Made by a program: the position numbers and the translations under genes. Positions 22,671 through 34,262 of a stretch of DNA of 64,000 nucleotides are shown here, piece by piece. Source of the DNA: Melastoma dodecandrum (lineage: Eukaryota; Streptophyta; Magnoliopsida; Myrtales; Melastomataceae); the NCBI GenBank assembly GCA_029817715.1, contig JARUPY010000299.1, positions 1 through 64,000 on the forward strand, in the 5' to 3' direction. The notes under the pieces were generated by a model. That model was not told where the DNA came from and ran no database searches. It saw only the letters and a program-made list of their open reading frames with translations. Positions within the stretch are counted from its first letter, which is position 1; each line of letters starts with the position of its first letter.

Positions 22671-23862
22671 TGGTCGGAAGATTTCGACGTCGTATGACTC
22701 TTGACGAAGCACACGCTATTCGGCTTTAGCAGCAATTCACTGATATTCAGCAAAAATTACAGTTATTGCAAACCCATCATCCATCGTCTTCCCGCAGCCT
22801 ATTAGACAGCGACGAAGAGGAGAATCCATGGCATGAGGATTCTTAACAAGGGTGTTCATCCGAGTATCGTCGGCAAGAAAGGATAGCGCAAACAATGAGT
22901 GTCCAGATTCCGAAGTTTGAGGGAAACCTAGACCCCGAGGAGTTCATCGATTGAATGGAAACGGTTTAGCACATCTTCGACTATGAAGAGGTGCCCGGGA
23001 ATTGAAAGGTTAACTTGGTTGCATTGAAATTGAAGAAGCACACCATTGGTGGGAGAACACTAGTCAACAATGCCACAGAGAAGGACATGACAGACTCAAA
23101 CGTGGTCGAAAATGAAGAGGGCTATTACTAAGAGGTTTTTGTCGGAGGACTATAGACGAGATCTCTTCCTCAAGCTGCAATCGTTTCAACAAGTCTCAAG
23201 TGTATCGGAGTACACAAGGGAGTTCAAGAGAAGCGTATCAGAGTACATAAGGGAGTTCAAGAGAAGTGTATCGGAGTACACAAGGGAGTTCAAGAGGCGC
23301 TTGCTGCAATGCGATTTCAAAGAACCCCCATAGCAAACCGTTGCTAGGTATCTTTGAGGACTTATGCCCCAAGTTACTGACGCTGTAGAACTTTACTAGT
23401 ATAGGACCTTCGACAATGTGCGAGTGCTTGCCCACAAGGTTGAGTAGCAACACACAAGGAAGTCTAGTACCCACTCATTTGTGAAAGCTCTGCTTTTCAA
23501 CAAGGGGAGTAGCTCCCAAGTAAAGCCACAGTTGACCACATAAAGAAGAACCCCATCGTTGACGACTAGACGTGAAGTTAAGACGAACGAGCTAGATCAT
23601 GTTCGTCATTGTTTCAAATGCCATGGGATAGGACACATGGCCTTCGAGTGTCCCTCAAGGAAAAGTGTTGTTATCAAAGAGTTGTCCGTTGAAAAAGAAG
23701 AGTTTGAAGAGAATGCGTATCCGATTTGGGATCAAGAGGAAACTGAAAAGTACCCGGACGAATATTCCGGATTAGCTAGTTGTTCGCAAAGCTTTAAACG
23801 CAACACCAATTCGTGAGGAGAACCAATGTGAGTGCATCTTTCATGCCAGGTGTAGCGTTGAG
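22671..23862 (+). pseudogene. Gypsy gag and start of protease, decayed
   Basis: Starts around MVGRFRRRMTLDEAHAIRL. Gag core: IPKFEGNLDPEEFID (about 22908-22952), HIFDYEEVP, EYTREFKR (23199-23297, triplicated), then the zinc knuckle CFKCHGIGHMAFEC (about 23610-23652) and the acidic region that leads into protease (ALNATPIREEN, FHARCSV, to 23859). Several in-frame stops (for example after EEFID) and frameshifts. The sequence ends exactly where the Tat fragment begins. Its continuation is found at 11739. A second gag of this family is at 32.13 kb. Confidence 0.8.
23199..23297 (+). repeat. 33-bp in-frame tandem triplication inside gag
   Basis: Three consecutive 33-base units each encode 11 residues of the type SVSEYTREFKR. 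The related gag at 32.4 kb has this motif once (DYTREFN), so the expansion is specific to this copy. Confidence 0.85.
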
Positions 23863-23864
23863 TG

Positions 23865-26219
23865 TTTGAGAGGTTGCAGACGATTATCCACCAGAACAAA
23901 CTCCCTCTTATGTGGGTCATTACCCCTTCGGAAGTTCTCCACAATAAGAGGATCCGGAAGGTAGGTTGACTCGAAGTCGAGTAAGTTACATGATGGATGG
24001 TCGACCATCTCTACTTTGATCTTCTCTTCGGACGCCATGCTAGCCAGCATCAGGTTGTACTGGTTATAGTAGAGTTGACACATATGGGTGATGAATACCT
24101 CATGCGCTACTATAGGTTTGCACTTGTAACCAAGCATGTCAGCGGTTAGAAATTGGGCTAATAATGTCCCTTCTCTCATTGCATCCTTTCCGAGGCGATC
24201 AGGAGCGCATCTCCTGGGAAGTTTCTTTGTACGAGACTCCTTTTGAGTTTCTTCACGTTGCCCACAGTTCCCTGTCTCAAAATTTCTCCAGGGGTGTAGA
24301 GTTCTGCTACTCCAGTTGGTGGAGTGCCTTTTCGCTCTTGATGTCACTTTGGTACCCTTGGACCACTGTTGATTCCCATAGCCATCTCCTCAAGGCGGTT
24401 GACGTTATACCATTCAGCTTTCTTTTCGTTCAGTAGGTACTTCCTAAAGGTGTGGTGTTCAATGCATCCATGTGCCAACGACAACGATCGTGTCGTATGC
24501 TCTTAAGGTCAGCAGGGCGCTGGAGTGCGCCCTTGCTCACTGGCCACTTGAACAGGATTTTGGCGATGATTGTTTCGTCAGTTTTGATCGACTAATCTCG
24601 GTCTCCCTGCATCAGTGAAGGGGAGGCGGTTAGGCAATTGACATCGAAGGGGTTTATTTCAACTAGGTCACTAAAAGTTCCAAGACTCTATTAGGTCTTG
24701 ATCAAGTTTCTAAACGGGATGCAGTCTCTGGTGGTATGCGTAAATGACCCATGCCACTTGCAAAAGTTTCTAGATTTCACTCTGTTAGTGCTAGGGAATC
24801 GACGACCCGTTTTCAATATAATCCGGCCGTTTTGGAGCATGAAATCTAAGATTTCATCGGACTTGGCCTCATTGAAGGAGTATTTCCTTTCTTCCTATGT
24901 CTTTGGAGAAGTTTTGGCTCGAAAATTCTTTTTAGACAACTCTTTGCAAGTCAGGGGTTGACCCTTTACATACTCGGCGACGTCGACGTCTACAACTGGT
25001 TCCGTTCGATAGGTCGCAAAGTTCTTGTAATCAGGCTGCCTTTCGCCTAAGTTTTCTCTCTACGGAGGTTCTTATATCGAATGACCGATCTGGCTAACTC
25101 ATTCCAATCCCTGAACACTTCTCCTTCTAGTTTTTTCCTAAACCGATGAAGGAGGGAATCTTCAGCTGTGGCTATGAGCTCGACTTCAGATGCAGAAGTT
25201 TTACATCTCAGCCTTGCCTTCCGAAGTCTGTTCAGGAAGACTACCATAGGTTCCCCAGGTTGCTGCTTCATGTAAGTGATGTCCTATAGTGTCACAACTG
25301 GGTCAGTTTGAGTGAACGCCAGCGTGAATTGCACGTGCATCTCCTCCTAGTTTCTCACCGAATTTGGGAGAAGGTTCACATACCACGTAAAAGCTGCTAT
25401 TGTGAGATAGCTAAGAAACAAGTAAAGTTTCCAGAACCCATTAGTGTCAGCTTCTCTAGCCTGGTGAGTGAAAAGGGCGATATGTTCTATGGGAGAAATA
25501 CCTTCTTCACCCGAGAAACGAGCCAATTCAGGCATGCGATATCCCCTTGGATAGTCCCGGTCGATGTTGTTAGGGTAAGGAGCACGATAGAGATCAACCT
25601 CATTCATATCATTCGCTCTAGGGATCGCGTGCTCAACTAGTCGGGTTACGTACTCCCTTATTTCGGTAATGAGACCAAGTCAGGCCATCATCTCCTGTAC
25701 TGCCATCCTTCTTCCGCATACGGGTTAGGAAATGTACTCAGAGTGTTGATGATCCTCAAGGTGACGAAAAGGCTCGTTCTCTACCGGCCTATAGAAATCT
25801 TCTCTTCTTCGAAATGGAGGTTGATACGTAGCCTGATGATCATGTCGCATAGTTGTTCCACCCTCGTTGATCACAAGTAATGAATTCTTGTGGACAAACC
25901 CTTTAGAGCTTGAATGGATGTCCTCTAAGTCGGCCATTTTCTTTCTTTCGGATATTGGCGATCATGTCCCCAAACATCATAGTCGAGTTGGTGTTTGGTG
26001 GCCGATTCATCAGTCTCCTTACCAGGGCTGTTTATGGGCACCCCTGATATAGTCTCTAGGTTTTGGACGATATCATCCATCTTAGAGCATATTTTCTTCT
26101 TAAAGACGTGCTTCTGATCGATAGCACCGACCCTCTCCATTAAGACACAGAAGCTTTTGGACCTAGCAAAAAGGACTTGTTGCCTTCGGGCAAGCAAGCG
26201 CGTATGGTCGCCAAAGGCA
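23865..26219 (-). pseudogene. Tat-element gag and linker region, decayed
   Basis: Read from the right: NNIDRDYPRGYRMPELARFS and EGISPIEHIALFTHQAREAD (about 25570-25470), FWKLYLFL with AFTWYVNL (about 25455-25370), EPMVVFLNRLRKARLRC with FRKKLEGE (about 25255-25120), CKWHGSFTHTTRDCIPF (about 24762-24712), WHMDALN and FRKYLL-type sequence (about 24470-24440), then the minus ORF 24347-23841 that ends in this fragment at PLK. Each block matches the plus-strand Tat gag at 43.1-44.4 kb. Stops and frameshifts are frequent. The 23865 end is continuous in frame with the 11738 end across the nested block. Confidence 0.8.
26199..26213 (-). promoter_or_regulatory. Tat primer-binding site
   Basis: On the minus strand TGGCGACCATACGCG follows the LTR end GCGAACA by a few bases. 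The counterpart in the plus-strand Tat element is TGGCGACCACAGTGGG at 42312. Confidence 0.6.
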
Positions 26220-26499
26220 TGTTCGCTCTGGAAGTGACCGTATCCAATCACATCGAAAATCTCTGGCACAAGCAACTGGTACATGGAGGTTTGTTGAAAT
26301 GTGTGGTCTCTGTATGAATGAAGAAAGAGATGAGGAGGCCGCAAGAATGACACCCTTAAGCGGAAAAAATAAACGGATGCATCATCGATGCCCTCGGAAG
26401 GAATCATGAATGCGGGAGCACAAGATCGCAAGAATGCCAAGATGCTTGAACGTCTCAATTCTTGAAGGTAAAAAGACTGTCCGTATGCAGAGGGGGAAG
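26220..26499 (-). repeat. 5' LTR of the minus-strand Tat element, truncated
   Basis: The LTR 3' portion only: it ends (minus strand) with CCAGAGCGAACA and is similar to the LTR at 9345-9640. Similarity stops at 26499. The U3 half is missing, so the element's outer right end was lost by deletion. Confidence 0.7.
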
Positions 26500-26651
26500 A
26501 CTAGAGAAATATCATTGTTGCCGACTTTGATGGCGTCTCCTACATCCATGTCAATGGTTACAGTAATCGGAATCGGAGCGGCTTCTTGAAAGCATGCTGC
26601 AAGGACGAAGAGAACATGTAAAGTAAAACCAAGCACCTTGGAGACCGACAT
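26500..26651 (-). pseudogene. First exon of a putative small secreted protein, cut by the Tat LTR
   Basis: Minus strand ATG at 26651. The product begins MSVSKVLGFTLHVLFVLAAC, with a hydrophobic core and a likely signal-peptide cleavage near residues 20-25, followed by PIPITVTIDMDVGDAIKVG. The frame then runs into LTR sequence at 26499. A TATATAAA box at 26702-26695 lies about 45 bases upstream of the ATG, as expected for a real promoter. Codon context and promoter position favour a genuine host gene fragment, not an ORF of the transposon. No family is recognised. The downstream part may be the frame at 9335-9147 on the other side of the transposon, or may be lost. Confidence 0.45.
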
Positions 26652-26694
26652 TGTTGAAGTTCTTTCGCACATATGAAGCATAGAAAATGTCTCG

Positions 26695-26702
26695 TTTATA
26701 TA
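26695..26702 (-). promoter_or_regulatory. TATA box of the secreted-protein exon
   Basis: TATATAAA on the minus strand, 43-51 bases before the ATG at 26651. Confidence 0.5.
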
Positions 26703-26759
26703 GGAGTTTTAGAGTGAGCTCAACAAAGAATGACGGGGATTCAAGTTCGGCCATCTTGA

Positions 26760-29499
26760 TGTGTTAGGGAAGAACTTATTTTTTGCCAAACTTGTTAGGC
26801 GAATATGCCGTCCTAACGTCAACTTGAAGTGATAGTTATCTCTGATTTAGGGAGCGCAATCTAATTTCATGTAACTCGTCCCTTTTCTCTTTCTTCTCTG
26901 ATAAATTCTGATTACACTATTCGAACACCATTAATATTTTTTTATACATATAGAATTAGGAATTATAAAGTGCTATGTGTTAGTGTTTCGTCTGTAGTTT
27001 GGTATGACGTATACTATGTCGTAAGTGTATATATTTGATTTGTGTTTCATATCGGAAAAATATTTGAAGGTTTATCCACTCGAATTCTTTGCACGATTAT
27101 TGGGGAAGTCAACGGAGACTTACTCGCAAAAATAGGGTGGCAATTGGTCAATGGTAGTGCTCATGATCCAGCCTCCGGGACGACTCGAGTCATCAGACAA
27201 GTGTGACGAGATAAGTCACAAAGTCGCCCTCCGGACTATGAGGCCTCCTTCCGATATCCTCTATGCGTCAAAGCGCCAAGGTGAAAATACAATGTCGGGG
27301 TTCTTTTTCGGCCTATGACATATTTTACAAATTAATAATTAAAAAAACTACATAAATTTTTTTGAGGCATAAAATAATACTAAAAGTGTCGATTATGTAT
27401 CACTTACTCCTACTTTAGTAGTATTATCTCACCTAAAAAAAATTGTCATAGGTTCATATTTAAATTAAAATACAAGGTAAATTAAACTGGGGAGAGAATA
27501 TATACATATTGACATAGTTTTGATGACGAGGTACATAAAAGCTTGACGTTCTGCAAAATGTAGAAGCTTGGAATACACTACGGAAGTTGCTTTTGATGGG
27601 AACCTTTAGGAAAATATTTTTATAATTACATAATTATTTATTTATTAAATAGTTATTTAATTGCGTAAATAAAAGACGTCTTCCATAGAAATTATTCTTA
27701 TCGATCAAGAGATTATTCCGATCGAAATAAAATAATTTAATACCAAAACAAATACAATAAGTAATATATTTACTATTGAACAAAATTATATTAACTATTT
27801 ATGGAAGGTTCTCTAAGACAATCAATAACCTTATGTGGATCGCAAATATTCACTATATGGGATTTGTATAAAAAATTATCCACATAGATTAAGTTGATCT
27901 ATTATGGATCAAATAAAATCATCTTTAGAAATACTTTTTGAACTCTTTTAAACTATAAAAGGTTGTTGTCATGTTCAGTCCAAAACCTTCTGTAATGCTG
28001 TGTTAATAAGAATATAATTAAATCATAATCTCTTTGATATGATTTAATCCCTAAGTAATATTTGTTTGAAAGGTGACGCCTACTGTCTTAATTTATGTAT
28101 TGATTACTTTTTTATTTTTTTTATATGCAGAACATATTCTTGTGAATTTTACTAGTTTTTAACGTGTCGTATAAATAGAAGTATTCTGCCACTTTTTAAG
28201 TAGAAGAAAAGGAAAAGAGGCGGAGCGTGTGAGTGCGTACATGTAAAAGTTTGATCTTGAGTGTTGTTGGTCACATAAGGAAAGGAAAGAGAGCTGCAAA
28301 AGACTATAGCGTTGGTGAAACCTTTCTGAGGGTGACTTGATGGGCTCGAGGAACTCACCGTTGTGACTATACGAATAACGTCGGAGGTACAATAAGAGGT
28401 TGTGGTGTACCATCTTGTCATGAGCCAAAGAAAAGCGTTGTTACTCCGGAAGCGTAGAAGGTGTGACTCTGGCCGGTTTCTACACTACTTTTTGTGAGTG
28501 CAGGAACAACTTAGGCATGGATTATCAACTACTTGTGTGTGATTCATCACGAAGTCATTGTCTTGAGGGACCGCACAGGGGAAGCTGTTGCAAGTTGTTG
28601 TGAAAATTAGCACACTGTCGTAATGAAACATTTGAATGCAAGTTGTACCGGGTTGTTGTGCAGGCAAGGGCACTACCAGAGGGGAACGACCAAACATCGG
28701 TGATTGTTTGTCACGTTAATCTATGCAATCAATCACTTTTGATACAAAATCTTTCTGTCTGTGGTATAGAGCGTTGATCATGAGCGTTGATCATGTATCA
28801 CCTTTAGTATTCATTAATATATTTCGTTTACTAATAATCATCTAAATTCTAGGTAAGTGGGCGTAAGCAAAGTTTATCGAACTAGTATGTAATTCCTTGT
28901 GTCTTACGAATTATTTCATGATTCATTCCATACGTTTTTTCTTACATAAGCCCTTCTCAAAGGTGGTGTTTTACATCAGCTATCTTCCGTTGTGGAGTTG
29001 TGAAAAGATGTTAAAAGTTTTTAAGTGGATTTAACACTAATTCGTAAGCATCTATTGCTATAATTCTATGGACATTGTACGCTCTGTTAGCATCCACTGA
29101 CTTGTGTAAGAATTTCATTCAATAAAGACTTAATCGCGTATTCAAATTCAACAAAAGCTTGAATCTACTATATGCTCTTTCAAAGTCAACATCTTAGTTT
29201 TGTTGTGAAAAAGCCTTAAACTCTGTGAGAATTCAACAATTGATACGGGAACATAAACTTTAATTTAGTCAAATTGATACTCTTGCTCTAGCAACAGAGC
29301 TTGATTGTCAGTTTGATATTTAATTCCTACCTAACAAAAGCGTGAAGCTCGTTCAGGTTCTACGCGGTAATCGTCAAGGTTCTATACTTTTGAAGCTGAA
29401 TAATTCTACGAGGATTGAACTAATGCCTGAAAACCGTTATACACAGAAACCACATATTGGGAATCATTTCATATTTGAAGATAAGAATTTTGCCTATTG
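26760..29499. other. AT-rich intergenic and probable Copia LTR remnant, no gene
   Basis: No coding signal. Around 27.6-28.9 kb the sequence has LTR-like character: an AT-rich U3, a TATA-type CTATAAAAGG near 27953, a T/A-rich transcript-end region near 28010-28090, and it precedes a Copia gag relic. Boundaries could not be set. Two overlapping minus ORFs at 28152-28428 have no recognisable domain. Confidence 0.35.
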
Positions 29500-30330
29500 A
29501 AAAATTCAATTGCGTGCAACTGTAAATGCATTCGATGATTATTTGCATCCTACATAGTAGATGGTTCACTTTCTATACCCGAGAACCAACAAAATGTTCT
29601 GGATGGAAGTCATATAAAGGAATACATTATGGTCAAATGACTCGTTAAGATGATGACGCATTTAGTGTTCAATGCTTTGTCCGAAAGTGAATTCCTTAAA
29701 GTTTCAACTTGCACTCCGTGCAAGTATATTTAGAATAAGCTTGTCACTATGTATGTTGGGTCTACCTAGATTAAACAAATTAACATGAATTTTTTAATTC
29801 ATCAATGTAAAAATTTTACTTTGAAAGGTGAGAAATTTGTAGAACAAATGTTAAAGGGACTTAACCTTCTGATTGATACCTAAACTGATTTTGGTAAACA
29901 TTGTACTAATTTTGAATTAGTAACAAAGGTTCTTGTATTCTACCCAAATCTTGGGAGGATAATTAAACGACTACAGAGGAAGCTAAGATTCGTTTTATTT
30001 TTCGATTAATTCAACTAATGAGCTCTTTAATGTTATATGAGATGGAGTGAACCTCTCAATTGGACATGAAAGGAGCCCTAGTAGCTTTCACAGCATCGAA
30101 AAAACTAATATAGGATTTTGATGATGAAGAATAAGTTGATTCGGACGACGAACTTGGAATGATTTGCCAAGCGCCTTCTGCAATTCACATATAAATGACA
30201 CCATGGTAAAACAAAGTCAAGATCAAAGAAAAGCATTCTCGGCAAACTAAAATCATGGACTCTTGTGTGCAATGAATGTGAAAAGAAAAGACACTTCAGA
30301 AATTATTGTCCTCACAGGTTGGCGTATCGC
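29500..30330 (+). pseudogene. Ty1/Copia gag (UBN2-type) relic
   Basis: Pieces in order: NALSESEFLKVSTCTPCKYI (about 29669-29730), LVTMYVGST, KINM-like MNFLIHQCKNFTLKGEKFV (about 29786-29842), FGKHCTNFELVTKVL (about 29891-29935), and a CCHC zinc knuckle CNECEKKRHFRNYC (about 30268-30309). This is the usual order of UBN2 gag in SIRE-like Copia elements. Many stop codons. No pol follows. Confidence 0.65.
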
Positions 30331-32129
30331 CTAGAAATGGTCTTCTGTCTAGGCTGTGCGTGCTACCGGAGGAATAAAATTCATTTATTAAAATAAATAA
30401 TAATAAACTTAAAGAGAAGGAAAAACGTTACGCGCACACTAAGACAAAGAAAGCTATGCTGACATAGGCAGATCTCGATGTCTTTAATGTTGAAGAAGAA
30501 GAATCACTAATATGCCGTATAGATCACACGAAAACTCAGAATGAAGGTTAGTGAAGTTTGTTCACTTGGAAAGCAAATCAAATCTTTAAATAAAAGACCC
30601 AAACAATGTGTTCGTTCTTGACTATGATCGAGACATATTCGGTAAACTTCCCATATTCTCAACCTTCAAATTTCACTACCATAACGCGTACCAAAAATAA
30701 CTTTGTCCACTCAACATGAAGGAAAAAATGAAATGCATTCTCGAACAATTTATGTTTCACGTTGTTTGTTTGTAATGCGACCAAGTATGGTATTCACTTT
30801 CGAAAAGTCTAACCTGCTTCTTTTTGTTTGGGTATATTTTGAATTCTTGATGCATTGATAAAGGTTTAGGCCATCACTGAGGCTGGCCTACCCAATCCAA
30901 ACAACTTTTATAGACTGAAAATTAACCTAAATAATAATCTTCCATTGTTTTATCTCCAGGCTCCTCTTCCGAATCCACTTCTGGCACAGGCTCCCGCTCC
31001 CTTTCCGATCCCTACTACAACTCCTATGGGGACACAAACTCTCTCAAACTGTGAATTTAAAGGAAAAATCTATACGGGGATGAACAATCTCGGGTCGCCC
31101 AAATTTGGCAGGAATTGAGTAGGACTCATTTTGTTAACTGTCAACTAACCGAGCGAACCATGACTCGAGGTGGAGCTGCTTGAGTAGTAGCCAACTCTAG
31201 AAGAAGAAGCAAATGAGAACCAGGACGAGTGATACCTTTTGAGTAGATCATGTCAGTAGGATAACTCGTACAATAAATAAGGACAACCCACACAAAGCAA
31301 CGTGATAATCATAAAGATGCCAACACTATTTTTATTTTTCTACATTTTCCTCAGCATCTATTTGTGCACATACATTAGCCCATTGAAGGTCGTACTTAAT
31401 CTATATAAAGTTACTAAGACTCTCAATCATAAAGGTTTTACTTTCTTAGAAGTGAGTGGATTCTATTTCAGATCTCAATCTTCGTATGGTGTGGGTTTTA
31501 ACTATGAACTAAGTTAATCATGTCAATCGGTAGGTAGTGGTGTAATTTTATCGCCCGTGTTGCCCCTTGCCTTCATATCGTATCACAATGATGTTTCTAT
31601 ATATGTGCGTATGTTTGATCACGGTGAAGTTTATGCATGCGTTGATCTTTGAATCAATACATTCAAATTTGGTATTATTAAAATCCAAACCCGATAGTCA
31701 TAGAGTGCTACCCTTTTATTTTGTTCAGTATTAAGTCATTTAATCTCTACCATTTCTTTTCTTCTCTATTTAAAGAGAGAGCCCTCACCTTTCTATGTCT
31801 GTATATCTCTACTCACTAGTTTTCTCAAGCTGACACACTATCTTTCCTTATCCTTCAACTCGAGCCACTTGAGTATTAGAACATAAGATTATTCTTATAT
31901 GTCGAGTTTACAAACTTAGTTGAGAAAATATATCAAGACATTTCCATCACAGTAAGTCCTTAGAAGAAACCCATATTGCCTGTTTGGAGCAACAAATAGA
32001 AGATTTTGTGAAACAATTGAGGATGCTTTGTACTTCACGAACTGCCTCGTCTACGAGCCATCAAGACTGTGATGATTAAGTGAACTATGGGACAGCGTAG
32101 TCAAAACACAGACACACCATTGACAAGAC
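30331..32129. other. No gene seen
   Basis: AT-rich sequence. A 71-codon plus ORF at 31302-31517 begins with a hydrophobic segment (LFLFFYIFLSIYLCTYI) but lacks support. A proline-rich short frame occurs near 30955-31050. Confidence 0.35.
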
Positions 32130-33080
32130 AAAAGATGTCCCGTCATGTTCGTCCAGCTTCATGAATTAGATGCAAATCTAGATCCGGAAGAGTTCATTGA
32201 CTAGATGTACACATTCAAGCATATCTTCGAGTATGAGGAGGAAATAGAAGCTGCGATGGTGAACATGGCCGTACGAAAGCTATGAAAGTACGACGGCCTT
32301 TGGTGGGAGAATGTAAACCAGTATCGCCGACAAGAAGGATGACAAAACACTAGATCGTGGTGAAAGAATTTTTCAGCCAAAACACTCCACAAGATTTGTT
32401 TATCAAATTATAGTTGCAAAGGTAAGATACAGAAGTCTTGGATTACACTAGAGAGTTCAATACCCGAGCAAACAATTGTTGTATATTCGAGGACTCAAAC
32501 CCCATATTGGAGATTAGGGATGTTAATGAGCTGGGTCAGCTCGCGAACTACCCGGCCCGGCTTTTCTTGTGGCCCGAGCCCGGCTCGACAAAAATCAACA
32601 CCCAATGAGCTCAGGCTCAGGCCTTAACTTTTGATAGTCAAGCCGGGCTCGGGTTGACTTACAGACCCGAAAAACAGTCCGTCTGGGCTTGACAAATTTT
32701 AAAAATATTTTATAATCAATAATTTTTTAAAAATAAAATATTTGAAGCTAGGATCGGGCTCAGACGGGCTCTGTCTCAGGGTCGGCCAAAAAAATTTCGG
32801 GACTGGCCCGAACGCGAGCTGGACTATAGAGAACCTGGTCAGGCTCGTGTCGGGCTTGGGTAGGAGGTGTCCGAGCCCGGCCGACTCATTAACAGCAATT
32901 AAGTTACAACAATACCAGTCCATTGATGACATGCGAGGACTAGGCAACAAGGGCAACAACTGGTAAGAAGGTCTGGCAGTCAACCAACAACAAGGACTAC
33001 ACCATTCCACAAGGGAAGCGGTTCGCAATCGAGACTCCCATCCTATGACACGAGGAGACCTCCACCTTCAACATCGTAAG
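32130..33080 (+). pseudogene. Gypsy gag relic interrupted by a MITE
   Basis: LDPEEFID-type sequence (about 32172-32200), FEYEEEIEAAMVNMAVRKL (about 32227-32283), WWEN, then KEFFSQNTPQDLFIKL (about 32362-32409) and LDYTREFNTR (about 32440-32470). It is the same gag family as 22671-23862. A GC-rich element (32514-32902) sits inside. Gag-like low-complexity sequence resumes at about 32905 and fades by 33080. Numerous stops. No pol. Confidence 0.65.
32514..32902. mobile_element. GC-rich MITE-like element with GTTAATGAG inverted ends
   Basis: The left end TTAGGGATGTTAATGAGC and the right end, minus strand, CTTAATTGCTGTTAATGAG are imperfect inverted repeats. The body is rich in CCCGG and CGGGCTCGG motifs (for example GGCCCGGC near 32555 and GAGCCCGGCC near 32872), unlike its AT-rich neighbours. 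The design matches a common plant MITE type. It lies within a decayed gag. Confidence 0.55.
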
Positions 33081-34262
33081 CAGAAGTACTAGTAAAATCC
33101 TCTCATATTCTCCCGTAATGAGAAACAACTTCTACATTTAAAAATTGTGGTCATCCCACGCGAATTGTGTCCATTCCTCTTATCACGAGAACAAATACAA
33201 AAACTATAAATATAAAATAGTCAATTTAAGCCATGTGATTTTATTCGCTCACACCAATGCTAATACTACGATCAATGGGGTTGACTTCGATCACGACGAT
33301 CGGATCGACAAGCACAATATTTTTTCCACTTGATAAGCCTAATAATTCTTTCATGACCATCAGTCGTTATTACTTTTATTCTCGCATTATTACATCTGAA
33401 AACACCATCCCTTTGGACACGCTCATATCATCACGTATGAAAGGAAGAGGAAATGGGTATCACGTATGAAAGGAAAAGGAAATGGGGAAGCCGCTTGATC
33501 ATCAAAAAATAAAATGAAAGGGGGAAGATTAATCTATAACCACATCGTGTTGATAGCTCACGGACAAAAGGCACCTCTCTACCATGACTAGTCCATCCCA
33601 GCAAACCAAAAGATTGTAGCTCCTAGAAGAGTCTGCGGGGGAGCTCCTGCAAATTAAACATCCCAACAACCTCTTCACCCCCGTCCGCCACCACAACTTT
33701 GCAACTCCAGTGACATGTCTAAGGCGGTCAAGCCATTCAACTTCCTCGTGATGGGAGGCGGACGGTGGTCATGACCATACATCAGCCATCGAGCCGACTC
33801 TTTTACATTTTTCATAAGTGGCTGCTGTTGGCGGTGGGCGGCCCACTCTACTCTAGCGAGACAGCAGTCGTGACTAACTATTTCGAGTCGGAGTTGTCAT
33901 GAATAAAGCAGATTTCCTCTTCCACCTTGCGAATGACCTACAAGGAAGACCAGAGCTTGGATTGAGGCGATCCTTTGTCTCTGCACAAGCAAGAATAGGG
34001 GCCGAACGAGGAGGTCCGCACGACAGCAGGCGACGGCCAGAGTCGTGACAGTTACAAGGACTTAGGTCGGTGGCTGGAGACGTGGCGACTGCAGTTTCAT
34101 ATCCTCCTACGGAGGCGTGCCGAGGAGAGGAAGCATGAATCATTCTCCGGCATGAAGGTAGGGCAGGTCCTTGTCGTCGTTCTTCTGTGGCCACCTCTGG
34201 TGACTTCATGCCGCACAGAGAAGCGACCAGACTGGCACCAGAATTTATACTAAAGCTAACAG
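33081..34262. other. No gene seen
   Basis: Mixed sequence. A 111-codon minus ORF (34209-33874) has no recognisable domain. Direct repeat of ATGAAAGGAAGAGGAAATGGG near 33436 and again near 33467. The right end is the 3' flank of the HMGB relic. Confidence 0.35.

Larger units (their letters stand above)
11739..23864 (+). mobile_element. 12.1 kb nested block with a Gypsy element in permuted order
   Basis: Order on the plus strand: Gypsy protease and pol (11739-14619), LTR (14826-15400), foreign material (15401-21990), LTR (21991-22621), tRNA-Met PBS, gag (about 22671-23862). The two ends of the block meet at nearly the same codon of one gag-pol frame: gag side ends FHARCSV, pol side starts REVFVW, then TNCTNAVSKTVIEKL. 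The permuted order and the lack of TG...CA at the block ends do not fit ordinary integration. Confidence 0.6.
9345..26499 (-). mobile_element. Minus-strand Tat-lineage Ty3/Gypsy retrotransposon, split by a 12.1 kb nested block
   Basis: The element reads right to left: partial 5' LTR (26499-26220), PBS, gag (about 25.9-24.7 kb), linker, [nested block 23864-11739], protease, start of RT, a deletion, polypurine tract and 3' LTR (10096-9345). Protein pieces match the plus-strand Tat element at 41.7-54.2 kb in order. Outside the block its own length is about 5.0 kb, so most of RT, RNase H, integrase and any antisense gene have been lost. LTR ends are TGTTTG...GCGAACA in the element's orientation. 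Confidence 0.75.

Noticed and set aside
33874..34209. 111-codon minus ORF downstream of the HMGB relic
   Set aside because: Composition is Ser/Arg/Pro-rich without a recognisable domain, and GC skew alone explains its length.
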